This document shows positions 1 through 5,944 of a stretch of DNA of 12,341 nucleotides, one piece after another. Numbering within the stretch: position 1 is the stretch's first letter; every line of letters begins with the position of its first letter. The notes under the pieces are model-generated. The model saw only the letters and a program-made list of their open reading frames with translations. It was not told the origin of the DNA and searched no databases. Position numbers and translations under genes: made by a program. The DNA lies in the NCBI GenBank assembly GCA_023446675.1, contig JAEXPO010000301.1, forward strand, positions 1 through 12,341, written 5' to 3'. Origin of the DNA: Bacillota bacterium (GTDB taxonomy: Bacteria; Bacillota; Clostridia; DSM-8532).

Positions 1-115
1 CAACGCTTACGAGATTAGCTGACGGATTCGGGTCGAAAGAGCTTAACCCTACCGGCATTTCGCCGGATTCACCCCATTGAATGGTTCTCCCGTTCCTTAA
101 CGGATTCAGCGCATT
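1..115 (-). ncRNA. c-di-AMP riboswitch aptamer (ydaO/yuaA class)
   Basis: Read on the minus strand, this stretch carries the conserved blocks of the ydaO/yuaA riboswitch in order: GGGAGAACC, then GGGGTGAATC, then CGACCCGAATCCGTCAGCTA near the 3' side, followed by CTCGTAAGCG. The closing P1 stem is visible as CGCT (108-111) pairing with AGCG (4-7), so the aptamer is complete although the window ends just beyond it. This class binds cyclic di-AMP and usually turns off expression of downstream genes for cell-wall hydrolases, potassium or osmolyte transport. The controlled gene and any expression-platform terminator lie left of position 1 and cannot be seen. A strong promoter sits upstream at 202-231. 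The class call rests on recognised conserved blocks, not on a covariance-model search. Confidence 0.93.
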
Positions 116-201
116 AATACATTTACCATGAATTCAAGATTTACATTTGCTTTCGAATCTTTAAAATGAAAACTCTGAAAATTTATCGTTTAGGCTCATT
201 T

Positions 202-231
202 ATTATACCCTCATTTCCCTTTAATTGTCAA
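202..231 (-). promoter_or_regulatory. Sigma-A promoter for the riboswitch transcript
   Basis: On the minus strand a perfect TTGACA (226-231) and a perfect TATAAT (202-207) are separated by 18 bases. Transcription would start near 195 and run into the c-di-AMP aptamer about 85 bases later. Its consensus quality suggests strong transcription controlled downstream by the riboswitch. Confidence 0.85.
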
Positions 232-371
232 GTGACAACTTGTGTTAAGATTGTGTTACGTCTTTCTTCGTCTTCTTTCGCCCTTTTTTTTAGGCCATTT
301 GGATGCAATTGATATAGGCACAGCTCCATAATACCCATAATTTATGCTAATAATAAATTTTCTTGTTAAAC

Positions 372-400
372 TTGACATAAGTTCGTTAAAGCTATAGAAT
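372..400 (+). promoter_or_regulatory. Sigma-A promoter of abrB
   Basis: TTGACA (372-377) and TAGAAT (395-400) are separated by 17 bases, with an AT-rich upstream stretch that includes an inverted repeat AATTTAT/ATAAATT (339-345 and 353-359). The predicted start near 407 gives a leader of about 30 bases before abrB. AbrB family members often repress their own promoters through AT-rich DNA. Whether this repeat serves that purpose is inference. Confidence 0.8.
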
Positions 401-435
401 TCAAATTAGAGAAATTTTGTTCGGGGGGAAGTTAA

Positions 436-693
436 ATGAAAGCAACCGGTATGATTAGAAGCCTCGATCAATTAGGAAGAATTGTTATTCCTATTGAATT
501 GCGGCGAGTTCTGGACATCGAGATCGGCGATGGTCTGGAATTTTATTCCGATGAAGAAGCCATTGTACTTAAAAAATATGAACCTGCATGCATTTTCTGT
601 GATAATGCAAGGGACATTAAGGTCTACAGGGGCAAGAATGTTTGTGGCGAATGCTACGCAGCCCTAAAAGCCCAGGAAAAGGACCCGGAATAA
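436..693 (+). CDS. abrB: AbrB family transition-state regulator, clostridial type
   Basis: This 85-residue protein is a DNA-binding regulator of the AbrB/SpoVT swapped-hairpin family. Residues 1-48 carry the family signature: MKATGMIRSLDQLGRIVIP, then IELRR and a D-rich loop ending in VLKKYEP. In Bacillus, AbrB is a dimer or tetramer that represses post-exponential and sporulation genes during growth. Here the C-terminal half differs from Bacillus AbrB: it has CxxC (C52, C55) and a second CxxC (C70, C73), which could bind zinc, as in many clostridial homologues. The ATG follows a very G-rich ribosome binding site (GGGGGGAAG, 423-431) at a normal distance. The gene has its own promoter and a terminator directly after the stop, so it is probably monocistronic. 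Confidence 0.93.
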   Translation: MKATGMIRSLDQLGRIVIPIELRRVLDIEIGDGLEFYSDEEAIVLKKYEPACIFCDNARDIKVYRGKNVCGECYAALKAQEKDPE

Positions 694-700
694 GAATAGA

Positions 701-733
701 AAGCGTGTAAGTGGCAAGCTTACACGTTTTTTC
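701..733 (+). terminator. Rho-independent terminator after abrB
   Basis: CGTGTAAG (704-711) pairs perfectly with CTTACACG (719-726) around a seven-base loop, and a run of six T follows. It lies seven bases after the abrB stop codon. Confidence 0.88.
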
Positions 734-762
734 TTATGTTCCGGCTTTTTTTATGTTAAAAT
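734..762 (+). promoter_or_regulatory. Possible extended -10 promoter of manA
   Basis: TGtTAAAAT (754-762) fits an extended -10 element. The matching -35 position (TTATGT, 734-739, spacer 17) is poor. It lies directly after the abrB terminator and would give a leader of about 97 bases holding the repeats listed at 780-848. This is the best candidate promoter in the gap. Confidence 0.45.
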
Positions 763-779
763 CGTTTTATGCTATTGGC

Positions 780-848
780 GATTTCACTCTGGAAACACGT
801 ATGTCTTCGGATTTCATGCCTTTGTTCCCGAAGTGAAATCAACATACG
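780..848 (+). promoter_or_regulatory. Structured leader before manA with competing complementary segments
   Basis: Three pairs of perfectly complementary segments are packed ahead of the manA ribosome binding site: CGTATGT (798-804) with ACATACG (842-848), CTTCG (805-809) with CGAAG (829-833), and GATTTCA (810-816) with TGAAATC (834-840). The second and third pairs cross, as in a pseudoknot. An upstream copy, GATTTCAC (780-787), is complementary to the same GTGAAATC (833-840), so two pairings compete. A further GAAATC (857-862) follows the AGGAG core of the manA ribosome binding site. I do not recognise a known RNA class. It could instead be a protein-binding site, or chance. Confidence 0.4.
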
Positions 849-865
849 GAACAGGAGAAATCATT

Positions 866-1954
866 ATGGAAAAAAACACAGCCCCCGCCGGTAAAGCTCT
901 TTATCCCCTTGTGTTTGAGCCCCTCTATAAAAGCTATATCTGGGGCGGAAAAAATCTTGATAAATTCGGTAAATCCCTGCCTGATGCCAATGTGGCCGAA
1001 AGCTGGGAGATTTCAGCCCATCCTCAGGGCCTGGGTATTGTAGCTAATGGCCCCCATCAAGGCAAAAGCCTAATTGACCTTGCGGAAGAACTGGGCCAGG
1101 ATCTTTTAGGCTCTTTAAGCACCGAGAAATACGGCAAGGTATTTCCCCTTCTCATTAAGCTCATTGATGCCAACGACTGGCTTTCGGTTCAGGTTCATCC
1201 CGGCGACGAGTACGCCCGTATTCATGAAAACGATTTCGGCAAAACGGAAATGTGGTATGTTCTTGAAGCCGAACCCGGCGCCAAAATCATTTACGGTCTT
1301 GCGGATAATTATAATAAAGAGTCCTACGCCCGGCTTATCGCTGAGGGCCGAATCGGCGAATCTCTGGCCTATAGCGAGGTTAAAGCAGGCGATGTGGTTT
1401 ATCTTCCTGCCGGAAAGGTCCATGCCGCAGGCAAGGGAATTCTTATTGCGGAGGTCCAGCAGAATTCCAATGCCACCTACCGCCTGTATGATTACGACAG
1501 AAAGAATCCCGACGGAACCACCCGGCCCCTCCATATTGAAAAGGCGCTGGATGTTATTCAATTCCAGGAGGATGCTTCTGCGGGCTTTTGCGAAGGGCTT
1601 TCTTATGACGCGTCCCCTGAGCTTTCAGTAAGGGTGATTATAGCGGATCCCCATTTCTGCGCCGAGGTGCTTACCCTTAAGGGGACAGCCAAAATAGCCT
1701 CGGACACGCGCTCCTTTAAAACACTAACTCTGCTTAAGGGCTCCGCAAAGCTCCATTGGGAAAGCGGTACCCTTTCCTTGATAGCCGGACAATCCCTGCT
1801 TCTTCCTGCGGGCCTTGGTGAAATAATGCTTGAGGGGGATGCCCTTTTCCTTAAATCCTATGTGGCAGATCTTAAAACAGACGTCTTACTGCCCCTTAAT
1901 AAAGCAGGCTATGAGCTAGAAGAAATAAGAACCCGGGTAGGCGGCATTGCCTGA
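866..1954 (+). CDS. manA: Mannose-6-phosphate isomerase, class I
   Basis: This cytoplasmic zinc enzyme interconverts mannose 6-phosphate and fructose 6-phosphate, linking mannose use to glycolysis and to GDP-mannose supply. The 362-residue protein shows the cupin-fold signatures of type I phosphomannose isomerases. The zinc site is SVQVHPGDEYA (Q109, H111), TEMWYV (E128) and GKVHAAGKG (H186). QQNSNATYRLYDYDR supplies the conserved arginine R206. A C-terminal beta domain runs from about 250 to 362, making it somewhat longer than the compact Bacillus forms of about 315. I chose ATG 866 because AGGAGA (853-858) sits seven bases upstream; an in-frame ATG at 833 lacks such a site and lies inside the structured leader. 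It stands between abrB and perR with no pathway partners nearby. Confidence 0.95.
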   Translation: MEKNTAPAGKALYPLVFEPLYKSYIWGGKNLDKFGKSLPDANVAESWEISAHPQGLGIVANGPHQGKSLIDLAEELGQDLLGSLSTEKYGKVFPLLIKLIDANDWLSVQVHPGDEYARIHENDFGKTEMWYVLEAEPGAKIIYGLADNYNKESYARLIAEGRIGESLAYSEVKAGDVVYLPAGKVHAAGKGILIAEVQQNSNATYRLYDYDRKNPDGTTRPLHIEKALDVIQFQEDASAGFCEGLSYDASPELSVRVIIADPHFCAEVLTLKGTAKIASDTRSFKTLTLLKGSAKLHWESGTLSLIAGQSLLLPAGLGEIMLEGDALFLKSYVADLKTDVLLPLNKAGYELEEIRTRVGGIA

Positions 1955-1983
1955 CTAGGGCTGCAAATCGTATAAAAAAACAC

Positions 1984-2010
1984 AAAAAAAGGTTGACAGC
2001 CTTTTTTTGT
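1984..2010 (+). terminator. Weak terminator after manA, overlapping the perR promoter
   Basis: A7GG (1984-1992) pairs with CCT7 (2000-2008) around the seven-base loop TTGACAG. The stem has only two G-C pairs, so termination may be partial. The loop contains the -35 box of the next promoter. Confidence 0.55.
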
Positions 2011-2021
2011 TGTAGTATATT
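1993..2021 (+). promoter_or_regulatory. Sigma-A promoter of perR
   Basis: A perfect TTGACA (1993-1998) and TATATT (2016-2021) are separated by 17 bases. Transcription would begin near 2028, inside the first PerR-like operator, so a bound repressor would block it directly. Confidence 0.88.
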
Positions 2022-2023
2022 TT

Positions 2024-2059
2024 ATTTGTAATCATTACAAATTTGAATTGATTACAAAT
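2024..2059 (+). promoter_or_regulatory. Two tandem PerR/Fur-type operator boxes
   Basis: ATTTGTAATCATTACAAAT (2024-2042) is a perfect 9-1-9 palindrome. Its core TTGTAATCATTACAA differs at two symmetric positions from the Bacillus PerR box TTATAATNATTATAA. A second imperfect copy, ATTTGAATTGATTACAAAT (2041-2059), has two mismatched pairs and shares its first two bases with the end of the first. The centres are 17 bases apart. The boxes fill the space between the -10 element and the ribosome binding site, which implies negative autoregulation of perR and probably of the downstream rubrerythrin. Confidence 0.85.
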
Positions 2060-2078
2060 TAGGAAGGCGGAAAATTTA

Positions 2079-2507
2079 ATGAAGGCAGGTACAGCTACAG
2101 CCGAATATCTTTTAAGCAAAGGTGTCAAGCCGTCCTACCCCAGGGTTAAGGTATTGGATTATATGCTGGAAAAGCGAAACCATCCCACCGTGGATATGAT
2201 TTACAGCGCATTGTCCAAGGAAATTCCCACCTTGTCCAGAACAACCGTATACAATACAGTCCGGCTGTTTGTGGATAAGCAGGTGGTCCAGATGATAGGC
2301 ATTGATGAGCAGGAAGTACGCTACGATGCGGATCTTCACAGCCATGCCCATTTTCGCTGCGACCTTTGCGGTGATATTTATGACCTTGAGGTGGAAAGCT
2401 CAGGCCTTTTTATAAAGAATATTGAGTCCTTTAAAATCCGCGAGATTCACTACTACCTTAAAGGGTTGTGCAAACACTGTCAGACACTGCCCAAAAGCAG
2501 TTCTTAA
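2079..2507 (+). CDS. perR: PerR-like peroxide-sensing repressor (Fur family)
   Basis: This 142-residue Fur-family protein has an N-terminal winged helix (about 8-80, with the recognition region PTLSRTTVYNTVRLF) and a C-terminal metal-binding dimerisation domain. By analogy with Bacillus PerR, the regulatory metal ligands are H35, D83, H89, H91 and D102. D102 (in GDIYDLE) matches the aspartate that distinguishes PerR from Fur, which has glutamate there. The structural zinc site is C94/C97 and C131/C134. In PerR, iron-catalysed oxidation of the histidines by hydrogen peroxide releases the repressor from DNA. The ATG follows AGGAAGGCGG (2061-2070) at eight bases. The operator boxes upstream and the rubrerythrin downstream both support a peroxide role over iron-uptake control. 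Confidence 0.92.
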   Translation: MKAGTATAEYLLSKGVKPSYPRVKVLDYMLEKRNHPTVDMIYSALSKEIPTLSRTTVYNTVRLFVDKQVVQMIGIDEQEVRYDADLHSHAHFRCDLCGDIYDLEVESSGLFIKNIESFKIREIHYYLKGLCKHCQTLPKSSS

Positions 2508-2596
2508 TATTACTCAGCATTATGGCCCAATAACAAAAAGGCGTATACGTGCGGCTTTATTGTCCTGCGGGCAAAAGAAAGGAAAGGATTGTATTT

Positions 2597-3148
2597 ATGA
2601 AGAAGTTTGTATGTTCTGTTTGTGGTTATGTTCATTTTGGAGATGAGGCTCCTGAAAAATGTCCTCAGTGCAAGGCCCCCAAGGAAAAGTTCAGGGAAGC
2701 TATTGAAGACGGCTTTGCAGCCTGGGCGGATGAGCACAAAATAGGAGTGGCCAAGGACCTGGATCCCGAGGTGGTTGAAGGTCTTAAAATGAACTTTATG
2801 GGTGAGTGCACGGAAGTGGGCATGTATCTTGCCATGAGCAGACAGGCTGATCGTGAAGGTTATCCCGAGGTAGCCGAGGCCTATAAGCGCATTGCTTATG
2901 AAGAGGCAGAGCATGCGGCTAAGTTTGCAGAGCTCTTAGGTGAAGTGGTATTCCCCAGCACCGAAGAAAATCTGAAAGCCAGAGTTGCCGCTGAGCATGG
3001 CGCCTGCCAGGGCAAGAAGGATCTTGCAACAAAGGCTAAGCAGCTTAATTATGACGCCGTACATGATACCGTACATGAAATGTGCAAGGATGAAGCCAGA
3101 CACGGTATGGCATTCAAGGGTCTTCTGGACAGATATTTCGGCAAATAA
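2597..3148 (+). CDS. rbr: Reverse rubrerythrin (rubredoxin domain first)
   Basis: This 183-residue non-haem iron protein belongs to the reverse rubrerythrins, cytoplasmic NAD(P)H-linked peroxidases that protect anaerobes from hydrogen peroxide and oxygen. The rubredoxin domain comes first, with CSVCG (C6, C9) and CPQC (C22, C25) binding one iron. The ferritin-like domain (about 50-183) carries diiron ligands in GECTE (E70), EAEH (E103, H106), AAEH (E133) and EARH (E166, H169). ATG 2597 is preceded by AAAGGA (2583-2588) eight bases upstream; the in-frame ATG at 2549 has no such site. It lies 89 bases after perR with no promoter I can identify between, so the two are probably co-transcribed and PerR-controlled, as known for clostridial homologues. 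Confidence 0.94.
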   Translation: MKKFVCSVCGYVHFGDEAPEKCPQCKAPKEKFREAIEDGFAAWADEHKIGVAKDLDPEVVEGLKMNFMGECTEVGMYLAMSRQADREGYPEVAEAYKRIAYEEAEHAAKFAELLGEVVFPSTEENLKARVAAEHGACQGKKDLATKAKQLNYDAVHDTVHEMCKDEARHGMAFKGLLDRYFGK

Positions 3149-3181
3149 TCCTCAAAAGGGATTAATATAAAAAGAACGGGC

Positions 3182-3225
3182 AAAAAGAGGCAGGCTGTCC
3201 CCATGGCAGTTATGCCTCTTTTTTT
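3182..3225. terminator. Bidirectional terminator between rbr and the histidine kinase
   Basis: AAAAAGAGGCA (3182-3192) pairs perfectly with TGCCTCTTTTT (3213-3223). The T-run continues to 3225 on the plus strand, and five T follow the GC part of the stem on the minus strand. It lies just beyond both the rbr stop and the kinase stop at 3227, so it can end both converging transcripts. Confidence 0.85.
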
Positions 3226-3226
3226 A

Positions 3227-5107
3227 TCATCCATTGCCGTCCCAAACCGAATAGATATCGGAAAATTCAACGTATACCCGATTCATTCCGCTTTTCTCAG
3301 AAACACGCTGCTGGAACTGAATGGCTTGGGAGGTTTCTGGCAGACATGAGATAGGAAGCTCAACCGTAAACCGGGTTCCCTCCCCCAGGGTGCTTTTAAC
3401 AGAAAGTGAGCCGCCATGGCCTTCCACCAGAGCTTTTACTAAATACAGCCCCAGACCGCTTCCTTCATGATTCCGGCACAGTGTTAAATCCACCTGCTTA
3501 AAGCGTTCAAAAATACAGGGGATCTTGTCCTCAGGAATTCCCACTCCCGTGTCCTCCACGCTTATAATAATCTTTCCATCCGACTCATCCACCAGAATAT
3601 GAATCTGCCCCTTTTTATCGGTAAACTTAATGGCATTGGAAATTAAATTTAAAAGTACCCGTTCAATCATGTCGGGATCACAGGCAATAACCTTTGCAGT
3701 GACGGAGCTGGTGAAATCCAGCAGAATTTCCCTTTCCTCCGCATACTTTACAACGGAAAAAGAGATATCCCCTACGAGCTTCACAATGTCAAAATTGCAT
3801 AAATGGGGTTTTAAAAAGCCCGAGTCATGCTTGCTAACGTCAATCAGATTTCCTATAAGGCGCATAAGCCGATAGCAGTTCTGCTTGATGATTTTAGACT
3901 GCTGAATCATTTTACTGTGCAGAATTCCCGTTTCGGTGGTGTTACGAAAGGTTTCCATAAGCTGAACAGAAGAATAAATAATATTTAAGGGGGTTTTAAG
4001 CTCATGGGACAGGTTGGTGAAATGCTGCGTCTTTATGGTATCGTAATTTTGAATGCTTTCCGCCATCATATCAAAGGCCTGGGCGGTGAGGGCCAGCTCA
4101 TCATCTCCCTTGATGTTGGTTCTTACCGTATAATCGCCGTTCATAAGCCTTTTTGCGGAAGACCTTAAGATAATCAGAGGCTTCAATATGTTCATACTGA
4201 TATAATAGCCTCCCAGAAAAACAATAAGCAGCATGAGGCCAATAGCTATGCAATTAATAATAAGATCCCTGTTGAAGTTGGCCACAACCTTGTTGTAATC
4301 CGAAAAAACCGAGCACACCCAGCCCGTACTGGCTACCGGACAGCTCACGCTCAAATTTAAGTTTTCCTCAAAGGGATAAAGCCCTTTACTCTCCCTTACA
4401 ATTTCGCCATCAAAGGCCTTCCAGGCGTTCGTTATATTTTTATCAATCTGTTGCCCAAAAGGTTTCGAGCCTTCTTCGCTGCTAACAAACACCAAATTGC
4501 CTGAACGATCCACAAGGAGAAATTTCGTTTCGCTTTCCGTGGTTATGAGCGGCACTTTTTGTTTTAGGGCATCCAGATCGATTAGCGCCATCATAAAGCC
4601 CTCCAGCACGCCATTTTTTCTGTAGGCTGAACAGACCGTTATTTTATTTATTCCCGGTTGCACCGGACTGGGCACAACATCGGAAATAACGGCGGTTTCC
4701 CCCTCCATAAGCTTTTTGTAATAGGTGCTTTCATTAAGCTGAACACCAATGAGAGAGGATTGGGAGCTATAACGTACTTTTCCCATGGAGTCGGCCCAGC
4801 TGATATTTTCAATCAGGCCTTTAGCGGAAGCAATGTCTGAAAGATAAATATTAATGGATTCAGGCGACATATCAGGATTTTTTACAAGAAAGGTAAGCGT
4901 AAGATCCATTATGGACAGAATTCCGTCAAACTCATTATCAACCGCAGAAGCGATGACTTTTGCCAGATCCTCATAGGCATCCAGTTCCTGTGTAATCATC
5001 CTGGAATAGTCCTGTGAAATTGTAAAAAGTCGAGCGCCGATGAGAGGAAGGGTAATCAACATTACCAGTATAATAATCTTCCCCCGTATTCCTGCATGCC
5101 TTGACAT
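3227..5107 (-). CDS. Orphan sensor histidine kinase with extracellular Cache-like domain
   Basis: This 626-residue membrane kinase senses an unknown external signal and phosphorylates a partner response regulator. Segments in order: a membrane helix (about 11-29), an extracellular domain of about 250 residues consistent with dCache/PAS-like sensors, a second helix (about 284-304), HAMP (about 305-358), and the HisKA helix with NLSHELKTP, where H368 is the expected phosphorylation site. The catalytic domain follows with an N box (LLNLISNAIKF), DTGVGIP (D519) and GSGLGLYLVK. ATG 5107 follows TTGGAGG; an in-frame ATG at 5128 also has a plausible site. The in-frame ATG at 5173 lies nearly at the predicted transcription start. 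No response regulator is in the window, so it may feed a remote regulator such as Spo0A; that link is inference. Confidence 0.92.
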   Translation of the reverse strand: MSRHAGIRGKIIILVMLITLPLIGARLFTISQDYSRMITQELDAYEDLAKVIASAVDNEFDGILSIMDLTLTFLVKNPDMSPESINIYLSDIASAKGLIENISWADSMGKVRYSSQSSLIGVQLNESTYYKKLMEGETAVISDVVPSPVQPGINKITVCSAYRKNGVLEGFMMALIDLDALKQKVPLITTESETKFLLVDRSGNLVFVSSEEGSKPFGQQIDKNITNAWKAFDGEIVRESKGLYPFEENLNLSVSCPVASTGWVCSVFSDYNKVVANFNRDLIINCIAIGLMLLIVFLGGYYISMNILKPLIILRSSAKRLMNGDYTVRTNIKGDDELALTAQAFDMMAESIQNYDTIKTQHFTNLSHELKTPLNIIYSSVQLMETFRNTTETGILHSKMIQQSKIIKQNCYRLMRLIGNLIDVSKHDSGFLKPHLCNFDIVKLVGDISFSVVKYAEEREILLDFTSSVTAKVIACDPDMIERVLLNLISNAIKFTDKKGQIHILVDESDGKIIISVEDTGVGIPEDKIPCIFERFKQVDLTLCRNHEGSGLGLYLVKALVEGHGGSLSVKSTLGEGTRFTVELPISCLPETSQAIQFQQRVSEKSGMNRVYVEFSDIYSVWDGNG

Positions 5108-5183
5108 AATACCTCCAAGAAAGGTCATTGCTTCTTTCCTAATCTTATATATATTACCCTTTGCTAATGTCATTCTACCTATA

Positions 5184-5213
5184 ATTTTAACATTAGTTTC
5201 TATTTATTTGCAA
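5184..5213 (-). promoter_or_regulatory. Promoter of the histidine kinase gene
   Basis: On the minus strand TTGCAA (5208-5213) is followed after 18 bases by TAAAAT (5184-5189), preceded by TGT as in an extended -10. Transcription would start near 5177. The element overlaps the stop region of the small upstream gene, so the kinase need not depend on read-through. Confidence 0.65.
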
Positions 5214-5539
5214 ATTGGGAAATTCGGATAAATCGCTTGCAGAAAGGTTATTACTTGTCCTCTTTCCAATTGTCTCATAATCCATAGCGCTCCCTGGGCC
5301 ATTCCTTCCACTGATATAACCGGCTGAAAGCCTCTATAGGGTTGGCTTCCGTCGATGCATGCCTTTATAATGGAATAAGCCAAACCAGCCTTTTCACCGG
5401 CATCGGAGGAGGAGACCAGAGTATAAACCAATTGGAGAAGGGCCGTGGATAAGAGCATGAACAGAGTCATAAACACCAGCACAAGCAAAAAGGAAGAACC
5501 GGTGATGTTCTTTACCATTAAGCCAGCCAAACGACGCAT
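5204..5539 (-). CDS. Small membrane protein of unknown function, faintly pilin-like
   Basis: I do not recognise this 111-residue protein. It has a short basic N-terminus (MRRLAGLMVKNITG), one long hydrophobic helix at about 16-42 and a non-membrane remainder of about 65 residues with no motif I can name. The form (basic leader, GSSFLLVLVF, single helix, then a soluble tail) loosely resembles PilX-type minor pilins or other N-anchored proteins. The glutamate usual at position 5 of mature type IV pilins is absent, and no pilus gene is in view. AGGGAGGT (5551-5558) lies 11 bases before the ATG, a wide but usable spacing. It has the same orientation as the kinase. It could be a genuine small gene or the remnant of a larger locus. 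Confidence 0.5.
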   Translation of the reverse strand: MRRLAGLMVKNITGSSFLLVLVFMTLFMLLSTALLQLVYTLVSSSDAGEKAGLAYSIIKACIDGSQPYRGFQPVISVEGMAQGALWIMRQLERGQVITFLQAIYPNFPICK

Positions 5540-5875
5540 TTGAGATAAACACCTCCCTCTACCTCAATCAGGTTTCTTAGCACCTCAGAGGTATTTTTTA
5601 GCTTTATGCACGCCATGGCCTGCGGTCAAAAGGCTGTCTTAAAGGCATTCTCAAGCTGCCAAAGGTATAGCCGGATTTCAGGCAGCCAGGAAGGGTAATA
5701 GCGGGGATAATTCGTCTCTTTTTAATGAGACGTTCCTGTGACCCTTTTCGTCACTACAAAAAATAGGTCTTTTGTCGGATTCAGGAATTTAAAAAGATAA
5801 GAGAAGCGTTTAATGCCCTTATTGGAGGTTACCGAAATTATAAAAAAATAAAAAAAATACCCCGTAAAAGGCTAC
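5540..5875. other. 336-base gap with no convincing gene
   Basis: No complete gene is evident. One minus-strand frame has only three stops between about 5872 and 5522, and its last open stretch (ATG at 5616, 32 codons) overlaps the start of the small membrane gene. It lacks a ribosome binding site and has no family I recognise. Two hairpins are present: CGTCTC/GAGACG (stem 6, loop 8, near 5713-5732) and GCTGCC/GGCAGC (5655-5660 with 5681-5686). A weak minus-strand promoter-like pair, TTGACC (5624-5629) and TAAAGC (5601-5606) with spacer 17, could serve the small gene. I could not match it to a known riboswitch. Confidence 0.4.
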
Positions 5876-5907
5876 AAAAAAGAATCCGAATATTACCCGG
5901 ATTCTTT
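5876..5907 (-). terminator. Terminator of the DUF2087/GIY-YIG gene
   Basis: AAAGAATCCG (5879-5888) pairs perfectly with CGGATTCTTT (5898-5907) around nine bases. On the minus strand the stem runs into six T followed by G. It lies about 40 bases beyond the gene's stop codon. Confidence 0.85.
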
Positions 5908-5944
5908 CCTTTACCTTTTGTCAATTATGAGCTTTGGTCATGAC

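Noticed and set aside
1115..1561. Open frame of 148 codons on the minus strand inside manA
   Set aside because: It lies wholly inside a confidently identified gene, has no ribosome binding site, and its translation resembles no protein family.
5541..5740. Possible riboswitch (c-di-GMP, lysine, TPP or T-box) in the gap
   Set aside because: Fragments such as GGGTAATAGCGGGG on the plus strand recalled c-di-GMP aptamers, but the other conserved blocks are absent on either strand.
5837..5865. Minus-strand TATAAT near 5837 as a promoter for the small membrane gene
   Set aside because: The only -35-like sequence (TTTACG) is 20 bases away, the region is simple A/T tract, and the gene is about 300 bases downstream.
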